From NCBI GenBank assembly GCA_009760855.2, contig WPIO01000166.1, forward strand, positions 352,501 through 416,500: DNA of 64,000 nucleotides, written 5' to 3'. This DNA comes from Cristatella mucedo (Eukaryota; Bryozoa; Phylactolaemata; Cristatellidae). Numbering within the stretch: the first letter of the stretch is position 1; each line of letters opens with the position of its first letter. This document shows, piece by piece, positions 11,190-23,150 of this stretch. A program made the position numbers and the translations under genes. A model generated the notes under the pieces. The model was not told the DNA's origin, searched no databases, and saw only the letters and a list, made by a program, of their open reading frames with translations.

Positions 11190-11458
11190 TGACAACTACA
11201 GTCTCCTGCTGCCGAATATGGCACATCCTTTCCGGCAGTCCTGAGCTGCTACTTCCACGCTACTGACTACGTCAACTGCTCTCTTGACTCAGCTATGCTT
11301 TTCACTGCATCGTTGTTTTGCGCGAGATGAAGTCTTTTGGCTACCAAATGCGTACCGAAAGCCGTTTACGTTTTGAATGCGCTACACAAAACTCTCCTGC
11401 GTATCACCTACAAAGTCTGCGTGACGTTTTAGAGTTACAGACGGAGATAAAATGCATT
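11190..11458 (+). repeat. LINE-B 3' fragment
   Basis: It matches 18920-19200 along its length (CTCCTGCTGCC...GGCACATCCTTTCC..GTCCTGAGCTGCTACTTCCA) and ends at the family terminus ACGGAGATAAAATGCATT. Confidence 0.7.
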
Positions 11459-11461
11459 AAA

Positions 11462-11597
11462 TAGGGACATTACAGTCACATTACAGTACTTAGGGATATT
11501 ATAGCCACAGTACTTTACATAAGGATATTACACCCACATTACTCTACATAGAGATATCTCAGCCACATTATTCTACATAGGGATATTTCAACCATGC
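11462..11597. repeat. Tandem repeat, unit about 36-39 bp
   Basis: About four diverged units each contain GGATATT(A/T)CA, then CCACATTA and TCTACATA. Confidence 0.75.
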
Positions 11598-11643
11598 TGA
11601 TAAATTAAATCTCGATATCCCGTCTAGACTTGTGTAACTTAGT

Positions 11644-11900
11644 CAGAGGCGGAGCCAGCATTTTCATCTAGACGGGCAAGATTTTCAGAGGTAAAGACTC
11701 GCAAGTAAGAAACAGTGTGAGCGCAACATCTTAGTTTTTATTCGGAGCGATTTTTTTTGTCGGTTATTCGTCGAGAAAAAGTTAGACATAATCTCATTGA
11801 TCACGACAGTCACGAGCCTGGTAATTGGGAGGGGGCTCAGGTCACGTTACCGCTATGGCGGAGGGGGCGAACGCTCCCCCGCCCCCTGGCTCCGCCACTG
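11644..11900. mobile_element. Non-autonomous hAT MITE, 257 bp, with TSD
   Basis: The terminal inverted repeats are CAGAGGCGGAGCCAG at the left end and the reverse complement of CAGTGGCGGAGCCAG at the right end, with one mismatch in 15. It is flanked by an 8-bp duplication, AACTTAGT (11636-11643) and AACTTGGT (11901-11908). An 8-bp target duplication with CAGNGGCG termini is typical of hAT elements. It encodes no transposase. Confidence 0.85.
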
Positions 11901-11949
11901 AACTTGGTGCTCGCCTGCCTCTACCTGCGTCTACAATAAGACGCTTGTA

Positions 11950-12190
11950 GTTCGTCAAAAAAGCCTCTGCAGCCAGGCTTGTGTGTGATGCGCGTTAGAG
12001 CTGCTACGTCACGCCACTTCTCACCGCTCTTCACTGACTTCCAGCTCCACATTTCTCCGCTCTGCTCTGACTTCCGACTCCACATCCAACGCCGAGTATG
12101 TATTGACTTCAAGATTCTTTCAGTTCCTTTTAGGTCCCTTCGTTGACTTTCTCCGGCCCCACCCACTCACCGGAAATGCTCCCTGGCATT
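11950..12190 (+). repeat. L2-A fragment (C-terminal RT region)
   Basis: It parallels 16570-16740: GCAGCCAGGCTTGT...CTACGTCACGCCAC...TTGACTTCAAGATT...TTTTAGGTCCCTTCGTT. The coding frame is destroyed. Confidence 0.7.
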
Positions 12191-13286
12191 CCCAGCCTCT
12201 GCATGGATATCCACCAGATCTTTCGACTTCTTTCGAGCCGTTGAACTATGCTTGACGCGAAATCGCACAGCCGCACTCGCACGAAATCCATTCTCTTTTC
12301 AAAAACTAGGCTCAGAGCCTAGGACTCGCCGACGCGCCGCGAGAGTCCACGCCCTTTTTCGTTTTTTTACCTCGTTCGGAATTCTGTAGCACTCGAGTGT
12401 CGGGCCGCCGCTGCCGACCACACAGATCCGTGATCCGTGATGACTACACAGATCGGCAGCGGCGGTTGAATTTGAGTCCGCACGACGTCAATCGGGACGC
12501 TGTGGCAGCAGTCGGGGGGGGGGAGGACGCAGTGGCAGCATTCGGGGCACACAACGACAGCATCCGGTAGAGTGGCTACCGGATGCACGTTAGCACAGCG
12601 TGTCCATTTGCTAGAGTTCCCTCCGCGGCTGAAGCGCAGCGAAACGCCCAGAAATCGGCCGAAATAAAGCACGTCTCTGCTTCAGCTACATCGGCGACCG
12701 ACCGACAGTTGGTTGCGCTGAGTTTCCGTCAGATTTTTAGCGCGTAGTAGGACTGGGGTTTTGCAAACTGCGAGATCAGTCTACCGACCATGCCCGACGA
12801 CAAGCCAGCCGCCTTGGAGCTCGCGACTTGAAAGAAGGACTGACGAAAGAGCGTCAGAGGAAATGGTTACTCGACCAATATATCTCCGCTCCGCGCCACC
12901 CGGCACCACACTACGTAATGGTCGCTCAGTGCGCACTCTTTTTTTATAGCGAAGCAGTTGTACAGGACCGGGCCTCGCACTCGAATGTCGCGCGATTCAG
13001 CGCGCGCCTCTCGAGTGACTCACACGCATTAAGCGCACCGAGCGCATAGCGCATATGCGCTATGCGAGAGCTCTCGAGTTAACTCTCCAAAATACGAGCT
13101 GAACGCGGCATCATTCGTCCTCTAAATGACTTCCATACGGTGCAGTCGATGATAATTCCTTTAGTGGGCACACGAGAGCTGTTTCAACGGAAGAGGGAAA
13201 GTGACGCCACTAAAAAGACCAAAAGCTCCATCGGAGTGAATCGACATTCATGCGCTCGCGCAACGGCACGATACCGCCTACATCAT
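12191..13286. other. No gene; several inverted repeats
   Basis: It holds inverted repeats at 12405-12417/12453-12465 (13-bp arms, 35-nt spacer) and 12560-12570/12576-12586 (11-bp arms, 5-nt loop). It also holds a perfect 24-bp palindrome at 13043-13066 (CGCATAGCGCAT and its complement). Confidence 0.7.
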
Positions 13287-13372
13287 ATAATAATAATAAT
13301 ATTGCACTTGATAAAGCGCCCTCAGAGAACTTAATCTCTTTCTAGGCGCTTTACATTTGCTGCAACATCTAT
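13287..13372 (-). repeat. L2-A 3' terminus (minus)
   Basis: (AAT)n, then the reverse-complemented terminal hairpin up to ACATTTGCTGCAA. Confidence 0.8.
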
Positions 13373-14887
13373 ACTGAAACTGCCTACGTCATCTATACCG
13401 ATACTTTCTACGTCATCACTCTGAAGGAAAGACCGGCATGCTTTCGAATATTTCAATTTGGTGTTATTAATATTAATAAGATAATGCAAATATTATAAAA
13501 AAATTGCCTTTTTTGAATGTGTACTGCCGCTTACTGTTTTGGTCTCAAACGTTAGCACGTCGTTGAAATCAACGCCAAATTTATTGACTACTTTATTAGA
13601 GCTTGGGAGACAGTCGCATGCATTTGTTGAAATCTTTCCAAACTTCAGCGATACGAGCTATGTGAGAGCATCCCAAGTGAGAGCTGCAGCTGAAATCTCC
13701 AAAGCTGCGAAACATCCACGAAACTTCCGCTCTTCCGCGAAAATTTTTGTTCGCTCAAACGAAACATCTCATTAGATCCAGAACAAACTGACCAATAGCC
13801 GCGTAAGCCGAAGGTTTGGTGAAAATGGTAGATTTGAAAATGGTGGACTGAAAATGGTGGATTGAAAATGGTGGACTGGAAATGGCGCCATTTTAGCAGC
13901 CTCTTCTATTGTCGACTGCCCTATACGAAAGTTATTTACAGGAAGAACAATGCCTCGCGATGCACGCTGTGCACGCGAGTCGCGTGATGCTCGCGATGCA
14001 TCGCGTGACTCGGATGCGCGGCTCGGTCTGCGATCTACAACTGCTTCGCTAAAATAAGGAATGCGAACTGAGCGAGCACTACGTAGTGTGGAGCCGGATG
14101 GAGTGGAGTGGAGATAATATTGGTCGAGAAACCATTTCCTCTGATGCCCTTTTGTCAGCCCTTCTTCCAAGTCGCCCGCTCCCAGGCGGCAGGCTTGTCA
14201 CCGGATATGCTCACCGGGACTCCTCTCCGCGCTAGAGAGCGGCCTCGGATGACTCCAGCCACTGTGCGGACCATTACCTATCTTCTTCGTAATATCTTCG
14301 GATAGTCCGTTGGTATCTTCGCAGAGACTGTGCGTGAAATTTCTTCGGATATGTTACTCAAAACAGAACCTGCTTAGCAGAGGGTGCGATGTCGCCATTG
14401 GTCGACACGTGCCCGCGGGCCGGCCCTTCTTCGATGAGTCAGCGAGAACCTCCCAGCATCATGCTCCGTCAGCTCCGTCAGCGGCTCGGCTATCGAACCC
14501 GCGAACCGAAAGCTCAAAGCGCTCTTTAGCACTCGCTGTGGCAGTAGCTCACTCGCCGCCCCTCGGCATGCTGTGAAGATGCGGCCGTCGGCCGTTACCA
14601 GGATTCCCGCTAAATTCTTAGGCCCGGCGTCCGCCGGACCGGCTACCTAGCGCCTCGCTCGCAAGCCACTTAATCGGCGTCGCGTAGTTATTGGACAGCC
14701 CCTTGCATTCCGCCAGTTAAATGTCCGCTCATTTAAAACCGCGGCGTTACTTATCCGCCGCGATCGTGCCGTCCAGGAGGAACTAGACGCAGTTACGCTG
14801 GGATGACGCTGCGTTTCCTGCTGCGTTTCTCCGACTCTCGTTCTCATTCTCTTCATTCTCTGGTAGCTGCGGATCTGAGACCCACCC

Positions 14888-14921
<34 letters not shown>

Positions 14922-15025
14922 CGCGGTTCTCATTCTTTCAGTGCAGGCGGTCGGACGAGTTAGGTGGCAGGGCTGCAACTGTTGTTCGTGAATCGGTTGG
15001 CCATAAGATATGCAGTTTCTCCCTT
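13373..15025. other. No gene; minisatellite and C32 run
   Basis: Tandem 15-bp units (GAAAATGGTGGACTG) occupy about 13818-13884. A quasi-palindrome lies near 13967-14010 and a C32 homopolymer at 14889-14920. No exon could be supported. Confidence 0.5.
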
Positions 15026-15029
15026 GGGC

Positions 15030-16815
15030 CGTCGATGGAATCGGTTGCTTTCAGGTCACCGTCAAAGACCACGCCTGCCTCAAAGCCACATTTTCACATT
15101 TTCTAGGCCTCTCACGTGCTCACACCACGTGCCTCACACATTTTCGCTCTACCGACCTCCTTCCGGTTGTGTAATCTGGTTTGTGGAGGAGTTTTCGAAG
15201 TTCCTGGCTAAAATATGTGTGTGCGACCTACCCTTATTCATTGCAGGAGACTTCAACATTCACGTTCACATTCCCTAGAAACAGCCAAATCCACTCATTT
15301 CTTGACTGGCTAGAGAACTTCGGTTTGATCCAGCACGTTAATCAAACTACTCACATTGGTGGCCATATCCTAGATCTTGTTGTCACTAAGGATGTCTGTC
15401 CCACTGACCTTGTCATGTGCCCATCTCCTTTGGACATGTCTTTTGGACCCTATTTCCACTGTCGAGCTCCTACGTTGTATTGATCTGCTGCTGCCATGCA
15501 TAACTAACATCATTAATATGTCATTAGCCTCAGGTCATGTCCCAGCACCTTTCAAAAAATCTGTAGTCAGGCCACTACTCAAGAAAGCGACACTAAACCA
15601 AGAGAACTTGAGCAACTACCGCCCAGTCTCCCTTTTACCATTTCTATCAAAGACACTGGATCGAGTCGTGGCCACCTGAAATCCTATATTGAAACTTCAA
15701 ATCTTGTATTAAGTTCCAGTCTTGTTTCAGAGCTAATCATTAAAAAAAAAGATTCAGCATTGCCTCGGATGTACAACGACTTATTTAGGAATGCAGACAT
15801 AGCTCGAGTGTCTCTACTTGTTTTGCTCGATCTTTCGACAGCTTTTGATACTATCGATCACCAAGTTTTTCTAGAGTGCCTCTCATCTCACCCGGGCATC
15901 ACTAGCACTTTACTCTGCAATGGTTCAGGTCCTATCTCAGTGGGAGACTCCAGAGTATTGACGTGAATGGACAAAGATCATCCGAGGTACCTCTGAAATA
16001 TGGGGTACCTCAGGGCTCCGTGCTAGGTCCGGTTCTTTTCACGGTTTCTACTCTCCCTCTTGCTGATGTGATTGCCAAGCACAATCTAGGCTTTCACTTC
16101 TATGCGGATGACACTCAGTTGTACCTTTGCTGTGACCCCTCACAGCCTTCGAGCACATCGAATTCTCTTAACTCACTTGCAGCATGCTGGTGACATCCCC
16201 AAATGAATGGCAGCACATTTTCTCAAATTAAATGATGATAAGACTAACTTACTAGTTATGGGCAAACCAAGTATGATTCAAAAATTGGTAAGGCTAACGC
16301 TCCAAATCGGCCCTTCCAGCATATCTCCTGTTTAATCTGCACGAAATTTAGGGGTCATGTTCCAAATTGACCTTTTGTTAGACGACCACCTCAGCTCCAC
16401 AGTGCCTACGTTAAGCTACATAACACTGCTAAAATTTGGGCTTGTTTAGATAGGGATACCACATCTAAGTTGATCCGTGCATTTGTGACATCCCGTCTCG
16501 ACTTCTGCAACTCACTGCTCGCTGGCCTACCGGCATGTGCAATCAGGCGCTAACAGCTGGTGCAAAACTCGGCAGCTAGGCTTGTCTGTCGTGAGAGTCG
16601 CAGCTGCCACGTCACACCACGTCTCGCCGACCTGAACTAGCTACCAGTCAAGCAACGAATCGACTTCAAAGTTTTGTCGCTCACTTTTAGGTCACTTCAT
16701 TCGTTGGCTCCAGCCAACCTGACAGATCTTGACACCCACCAGGCCAAGCATCGTAACACCCGCTTTTTGGAAATTGACTGTTTACCCATACTTCGTACGA
16801 ACCTCAAATCCTTAA
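15030..16815 (+). pseudogene. L2-A LINE ORF2: endonuclease and reverse transcriptase, inactive
   Basis: This is the longest L2-A copy. Order: YRPPS-like and IAGDFNIHVHIP (APE-type endonuclease motif GDFNIH, about 15150-15280); RT palm at 15740-16200 with LLVLLDLSTAFDTIDHQVFLE, YGVPQGSVLGPVLF and FHFYADDTQLYL; then the conserved thumb/C-terminal stretch to about 16800. Frameshifts and stops interrupt it at about 15280, 15480, 15680, 15960 and 16190. Downstream it is cut by LINE-B sequence at about 16816. The catalytic YADD is intact, but the element cannot encode a full protein. Confidence 0.85.
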
Positions 16816-17545
16816 ATGGTATCACTGAACTTAAGGCAGCATGAGAAGCGCAGCAGCCGTGACGGGAATGTCACGGCCGTAGCTCTGGTAGATCTGTCAG
16901 CTGCCTTCGACACCATTGATCACGATGTTCTACTTGAACGAATGAGAACAACGATCGGTCTGGCAGACGAGGCACTGGCGGGGTTTAAATCGGCACTATG
17001 TCAGGGAATGTCACGGCCCTAGCTCTGGTAGATCTGTCAGCTGCCTTTGACACCATTGATCACGATGTTCTACTTGAACGAATGAGAACAACGATCGGTC
17101 TGGCAGACGAGGCACTGGCGTGGTTTAAATCGTACTTGACTGATCGAGTTCAATCCGTGTCGTGTGGGGGTCAGGTCTTACAAACGAGAAGGGTCACCTG
17201 TGGAGTCCCTCAAGGGTCCGCACTCGGTCCCTTGCTGTTCTCCGCTTATGCTCAACCTCTGGGAAAAGTTATTAAGGGCGATGGAATAGGATATCACTTT
17301 TATGCTGGCGATGCTCAGCTGTATTTGTCATTCAAAACGTCGGAGTCTGCTGCAGCAACTGGGAAACTGAATGCTTGCCTTGCCGACATTCGATCCTGGA
17401 TGCCGGAAAACTTCTTGAAACTAAATGGCGATAAAACCCAACTGCTGCTCATAGAACACCCTAAGCGTGAGGCTAGATTAAAAGGCTTTGCTCTTTTAAT
17501 AGGTGATTTAGCTGTTGTGCGACCGTCACCACTTGCTTGAAATTG
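16816..17545 (+). pseudogene. LINE-B reverse transcriptase, inactive, with internal duplication
   Basis: A second L2/CR1-like family with VALVDLSAAFDTIDHDVLLERM, CGVPQGSALGPLLFSAY and YHFYAGDAQLYL. The last motif replaces the first catalytic Asp of YADD by Gly. The block around AAFDTIDH is present twice in tandem (16864-17003 and from 17004, period 140 bp) with only a few differences. The reading frame from 16998 to 17540 is open, but it lacks an endonuclease and the C terminus. Confidence 0.85.
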
Positions 17546-17549
17546 TATA

Positions 17550-17690
17550 TACATAATTGGAGCTGATTTAACAGCAGAGAGCCATGTCGGCTATCACCAC
17601 CGCTTGCAGTTGCTAATAAAGAAAATATTACTAAACCACAAGATTCGAACCCACGACCTCAATCGTTAAGAAGAGTGAGCACCTTACCCC
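17550..17690 (-). repeat. SINE-1 copy (minus)
   Basis: The reverse complement shows the B-box GGTTCGAATC, the tRNA-like head, the GGTGATAGCCGACATGGCTCT body and the TGTTAAATCAG end. Confidence 0.7.
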
Positions 17691-18170
17691 CAGCGGCACC
17701 ACCGCCGAGTTAAAAAATAAATATAGATCGGTGCATATCGATCCCAGGTCAGTCTTTCTCCTCTGTCTGCTCGTGTGCGTGTTTGCGTGTCTGTCTGTCC
17801 AACTGTTTTGTCTCCCAGTTTCTGCTGCTTGCATCTTTCCAAGTCTCTTCCCTACGCAAACAGCAGACAGAGGGCTATCGTGGTGACGCCCATTTCGTTA
17901 AGGTCAGAGGTTGGGTCTGGCCGCCCTGCCGCCGTCGCTCGTGGAGGCCAGCGAGAGGAGCCAAACGCAACGCTGTAGGAAGCATTAGCTTTCCTTCCTC
18001 CTTCCCTTCCGGTATGGAAAATATCCGAGCCGAAGACCGCAGTCTTTCGGCACTGTAATAGTAGCACTATTAAAACGCTGGTAGAAAAAAAACAATGTTA
18101 TTATGACAGTCATAAGACATTTGCACGTTTGCATAGCACCCTCTGTGGATAGAATCTCTAACGAGACACT
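17691..18170. other. No recognisable feature
   Basis: Mixed sequence with no domain or convincing exon. Confidence 0.4.
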
Positions 18171-18174
18171 TTAA

Positions 18175-18480
18175 GTATGCTGTAAAGGAAGCATTGCAAT
18201 AAGGGTAGCAATAGCTTGCTCAGTGTCAGCACGAATGAGCACAACGAGAACAATTCACAGGGACCCTGTGAAGGCTTCGAAGAATGGGCGTTTTTGGCTT
18301 CTTTTGAATGCCGTCAAGTCGTCGTCGGATGTCGTAATGTCAGTCAGCAGTGAGTTCCAGACTTTAGGAGCCTACGAACTAAAGGCATCATCTCCAAAGG
18401 ATCTGAGGTTGCTTCGAGTCACAGCTTAATGAACTGAGAGTCGGAAGAACGGGTGGAAAGATATGGAACCTGATTGCAAT
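18175..18480 (-). repeat. L2-A 3' UTR fragment (minus)
   Basis: It matches the minus copies at 36200-36480 and 49860-50040 (CACAGGGACCC..., GTGAGTTCCAGACTTTAGGAG, CTCCAAAGGATCTGAGG). Confidence 0.75.
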
Positions 18481-18489
18481 GTAGGTAGT

Positions 18490-19220
18490 ACTTATAGGTA
18501 GGCAAACATTTAACTCGCTCCTCAGTTCTGTCTCGGCTTGATTATTGTAGTTCCCTTTGGGCATGGGCTACCAAAGAAAGCAACTAGGCCACTGCAGCTG
18601 ACTAAGAATATGGCTGCAAGGCTAGTCTTCAAGTCCCAGAGGTTTGAGCACGTGTCTCATTTGCTGAAAGAGCTAGGATGGATGCCGGTTGATGAACGGA
18701 TGCAGAGCAAAATTCTTACACTGACCCACAAGGCCCGCCACGGCTTGGCTCCTCCATACCTAGAGCTAAACTCCTGCTGCACCAGTTTCAGCCTCCTCGT
18801 GTCCGTATCTTCCTGTATGGACGGTAAATTAGCTGTTCCATTCTTCCGCTTAAAAACCGCTGGCGACTGAAGCTTTTGCTCTGCAGATACTAGACTGCGG
18901 AGCTTACTTCCGCAATCCTTACGCAGCGACAGCTGCTCTCCTGCTGCCAACCTTGGCACATCCTTTCCAGTCGTCCTGAGCTGCTACTTCCATGTTATTC
19001 ACCACCTCAACTGCTCTCCTGACTCTGCTATGCTTCCCACTTTCTCTTTGTTTCGTAATTTGAAGCCTTTCGGCTACCGAATGCGTACTGAAAGTTGCTT
19101 AGGCTGTGAGTTTGCGACAGAGAACTCTCCACCGCAACACCCATCTAGTCTTTGTGGCTTTGTGGATTCACAGACGGAGATACATTATGTAAAGAGCTAT
19201 GCTAACCGCGCCCTTAAACG
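18490..19220 (+). repeat. LINE-B C-terminal RT and 3' end
   Basis: It encodes SRLDYC..LWAWATKKATRPLQ, NMAARLVF and ELGWMPVDERMQSKIL, then KARHGLAPPYLEL, the usual RT thumb/C-terminal pattern of L2/CR1 elements. The LINE-B 3' UTR follows, ending ACGGAGATACATTATGTA. It is probably the downstream part of the copy at 16816-17545, split by a SINE and an L2-A piece. Confidence 0.75.
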
Positions 19221-20130
19221 CCGAAAGCTAATCTTGGACTAAAACGAAATATAAAGGCACATTTAACAGGAAAATACCTATAATAAAACGTGAGCTTCAA
19301 TGGGTCCTGGTTTTGAATTGTATCGCCCCCTATCGTCTACCTTGAGGTACTTCAAAATTTCGTCTTAGAGCTTAAGTGTGCGATTTTGGCTGAGTCGTGA
19401 AAATTTCAGTATTATTGTAAATGATGGGTTTAACGTGCTAAAAAGATCAACGTCGTTTTGCAGTTCAGCGCACTAGAGAGTTCTGCGATTCCTTTCTTAA
19501 GATGGAGTCGCCAGCAATACCTCGTCGAATACGTGACTCCACGACATGCCGCTCAGTTCCGATGCGATTGCTGCTTCTAGGGTGGCCGGGCGTGACGAGT
19601 CACATGGCACGGGCGCGACCAGCAAGTACGTGGAGTAGTCGTCGGCTTCGGGTGGCTTGAAGAACGTATCGGATCTCGTGAGGATCTCGTGCTGTGCCCC
19701 CTCCATCCATTTTCGCAACGTATGCGTCAGGCATTACTATTACTAATTTTAATTAATGTATTAAGTAATATTAATTTATATAGTATTACCATATAATTAT
19801 ATATATAATTATATTATATATATAATATAATTATATATATATATATAATATATAATAATATAATTATATTATATATATATGTATATATTTCAAAATACTA
19901 TAAATAGTAATCTTAAGAATTTTTACAAGAAGAGGAAGAAGCACACGCGTTTAAATTTTCTCTGTAAAGCACCGTACGAGAATGTATTCTCTATCCGCTC
20001 GGACTATCTCAGATGAGTGCGCCTTGTGGCTAATTTAATGTCGAGCGACTGTTTACCGTATACGTCATACGACTTCTCTCGGACGACAGCAGATGCACTT
20101 TAAAACGAGGAAACCCTCGATGATGCCTCG
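19221..20130. other. No gene; AT-rich core
   Basis: An AT-rich, TA-repeat core occupies 19735-19900. The rest is undistinguished. Confidence 0.5.
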
Positions 20131-21160
20131 ATGTTTATCGGGCGCAGGTCTTAATACCGCCGGTTGACTTAATATCGACTTGCCAATTGCGCAATTCATA
20201 ATCCACAACGACGTTTGACGGTCGATGATGGCGCGATGAGCTTGACGACGTTGAGCTTCGCCACGCGACGGTCACGCGGCGAAGTTGACGCTGCCGCAGA
20301 GGCACCGAGCGTTTTCGCCGGCGGAGCGGCCGGCGCCGTCGGCCGCGACGGAGTGTGCAACCCGGCGGCGGCGGCGGAACATGCAACTTGGCGGCGGCGG
20401 CGGCGGCGGAACATGCAACTTGGCGGCGGCGGCGGCGGCCCAGCTTCAGACCGCGAGTCAAGCCGCCGCGTGCCCGGCCTCTCGCCGGTGCCATCGGAAT
20501 TTCGCGCGGCATTGAGCGAATCGCCACCTGCCGCCACGCGGACGCCACGGCCGGATAAGCGAGCGAGCGAGCGCGCGCGACGCCGATTCGCCGAGATGCG
20601 AGATGCGGCCGAACGGTCAGTTCGTTCGCCGTAGCCTCGCGCCAATCGTTCGGCGGCGGCGGCGGCGGCGGAGTCGCCTGCGGCATCTGTGAAAACGATG
20701 CGTCGCGCGCACCGCCGCCCGCGAATGCGCGGGCGGCGGTGCTGAACGCTCGCCCGCTAGTCGCCCGAGAATCGCCCGAGATCGTTCAGTTCGGCGCGCG
20801 CGCGCGCGAGAGAGAGTCTCGCGAGCCGATGCGAGAGTAGGCGTCTGCACCGAGCGAGCTGCTCGCGAGTGGGTCGGGCTGCAAGAAAGAGCACTTCCTC
20901 TTCTGCGGGCACTTCGCAATTCGCGACGCATTCCGATTGCAGCGCATCCGGCGCCGACTTTTGCACCGAAGAGGGACGGGATCCCTGCGAACGACCGCAA
21001 TCCGCGCGCGCGCGCGGCGCTAAATGTCGGCTCAATGCGCAGCCAGCGGCGCTGCGCTTAGTGCCACTCTTCCCGGCGTTCCGCTCGCCAGCTCTTGCGA
21101 AAATGAACGGCGCAGCTACGCCCGATCGACGGCCCGCGCGCCCGCCCGCCATTTTCTCGA
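20131..21160. other. CpG-rich block, no confident gene
   Basis: Extremely CpG-rich DNA. Two tandem copies of a unit built on GGAACATGCAACTTGGCGG lie at about 20365-20440. A perfect inverted repeat (20710-20723/20728-20741, 14-bp arms, AATG loop) lies in it. Open frames on both strands are GC-driven. Confidence 0.5.
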
Positions 21161-21164
21161 TGGC

Positions 21165-21330
21165 CTGCTAGGTAAGACGGTCGCTTTACGCGACCTCGGT
21201 CCCGAGCTCGCGGGTTCGAATCCTCCGGTGGGCAGATCCTTTATTGCCGGTGGAAGCGATGACGATGGCCACCCTCTTCTTTTGCCGCTATGCAAAAAGA
21301 GGCTGTTAAACCAGCTAGCACGTTTTCCGC
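21165..21330 (+). repeat. SINE-1 copy
   Basis: CTAGGTAAGACGGTCGCTTT, B-box GGGTTCGAATCC, GGTGGGCAGATCCTTTATTG and the AAAAAGAGGCTGTTAAACCAGCTAG end. Its CpG sites are better kept than in copies of the right half. Confidence 0.8.
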
Positions 21331-21484
21331 CTTCCGGCGGCGGTTCGATACAGTATAACCGTAATGATAACTGAGACAAGTCTCTTTTATGGCCGCGGTC
21401 GAGTCACAGGCTTCGCGGATTCAGCGGATTCTTCTTTCAGGTGAATTCGCGCCGAGGATCGCCGTTATTCGCACCTTGTCCTTG

Positions 21485-22225
21485 CTCCGGGTCGGGTTTT
21501 AGAGCTAATCACTTCAGCACACGTGTCCAGTCGGCCGATGGCTTCGAGTGTACGGCGGCCTCCGCCTTAGGAATGACGACTCGGATAGAGTCTCTCTGCA
21601 TGGAATGCTTGATCGATCGGCAGCTTTTGTTACTATCGATCGTCGAGTTCTTCTCGGGCGCATCTCGTCTCGCCTGGGCGTCACTGGTACTGCACTGCAA
21701 CGGTTCAGTTCCCAGCTCAGTGGGAGACTCCAGAGTCGATATCGATATCGATATCGATATCGATATCGATGCGAGCGGAAAACGATCGTCCGAGGAAGTA
21801 CGGGCGCCACCTCGGGGCTCCGTGCTCGGCCCGGCGGTTCTTGTCATAGTTTATACTCTCCCTTTTTCCGACGTCATCGCCAAGCACAATCTAGGCTTTC
21901 ACTTCTATGCGGATGGCAGTCAGTTGCACCTGTGCTTCGATCCCAGCCAGCCAGCCAGCCAGCCCTCAGCCGGTCGAATTCTCGAGACCTCCCTTGCTGC
22001 GTGTATTGATGACAACCGCACATGGATGGTAGCAATCTTTCTTAAATTGAATGATAATGAAACCAATTTACGAGTTATTGGCCAAGACCAAATGCGGTTC
22101 AGAAAATTGGGAAAAAAAGAAAAAAGGAAAATGCTCACAGCCGGCTCTGCCAGCATAGATATCTTCTGCTGAATCTGAACAAAATCTTCAGGCGTCACGT
22201 TCAAAAGCGACCTTTCATTCACTCG
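21485..22225 (+). pseudogene. L2-A RT fragment with hexamer expansion
   Basis: Remnants of AFVTIDRRVLLGRIS, then FHFYADGSQLHLCFDPSQ, then the C-terminal region (FLKLNDNETN). The catalytic YADD reads YADG. A GATATC hexamer array (about 21738-21768) replaces the short stretch that in other copies joins the AFDTIDH and GVPQGS regions. Frames are broken. Confidence 0.8.
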
Positions 22226-23040
22226 GCTCGCCGCCGCCGCCTGACCGTGGAGGCGGCGGCGAGCGCCGGCCGGGCCGCCTCCTCCGCCTCCTCGGTATGG
22301 CGGCGGCGGCGGCGGTCTACCCAGTTTTTAATGCGATCCGCCACGGCGGGCGCTGGAGTGCAGCCGACCAGCAGCAGCAGCAGCAGCTGACCCGCAGCAG
22401 CCGACCGCGACCTGCACTCCGAGGCGCTCGGTCCGCCGCTAAGCGAGCCGTCTGTCGGCGGATGCGGGCCAGCGTCGGCCCGTTCGACCTCGCGAGTGCC
22501 CGCAAGTGGCACGGCGATCGCCGTGAAATACGACCTGCGCTAATGCCACCGCGCCCGCAGGTGCTCTCGGGGCGCCCCGGGGCGCCGACGGGCCGCCACC
22601 GCCACCGCAGGTGCGGAACCGCTCCGCTAGGCTGGCCCGCGCGGCGACGACGGCGCGTACTCGCCCGCCGCCGCGAGGCTTCATATTCACGTGACATTCA
22701 CTCCTTCTGCCCCACCCGCTCGGCCCCCAAGCTTGGCCTCGCGCGCGGGGGGGGGGGGTGAAGGCCTGGCTTCGCGGGCGCATGCGTCTAAAAAGCCGGA
22801 GGTTTCGGAGGTTTCTCAGGCTGCTGCTGCCGCATTAACTCCCGCTGCTGCCGCCGCCCCGCCCCTCCCGCGGTGGCTCAGCGAGCGCCGAGGGGCGAAT
22901 GGCGGCGGCAGGTGACTTTCGGTCGGTCAAGTCCACTGTTGGCGTCGAGCAGCGAGCTTCGGAGAGCCAGCTGTTCGTTTCTCCTCCGCGTTAACGCTGC
23001 GTTGTGAAACGCCTGCTCGAATGTGGCCCGCCGCAATGCA
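22226..23040. other. GC-rich, no confident gene
   Basis: It holds an inverted repeat of CTCGCCGCCGCC near 22226-22263, a short (CAG)n at about 22369-22388 and a G11 run near 22747. Nothing recognisable is coded. Confidence 0.45.
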
Positions 23041-23044
23041 GATT

Positions 23045-23150
23045 CCGTAAGCAAATAATGATAATATTAATAATGATAATAATAATAATAATAGTGCATT
23101 TGATATAGCGCCCTCGGAGAACTCAATCTCTTTCTACGCACTTGACATTT
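23045..23150 (-). repeat. L2-A 3' terminus (minus)
   Basis: (AAT)n tail and diverged terminal hairpin (GATATAGCGCCCTCGGAGAACTC). Confidence 0.7.

Noticed and set aside
22297-22783. GC-rich open frames on both strands as genes (also 3426-4059, 20135-21171, 25382-26126, 30292-31183, 31460-32029)
   Set aside because: In very GC-rich DNA stop codons are rare on all frames; these show low-complexity Arg/Ala/Pro content and no recognisable domain.
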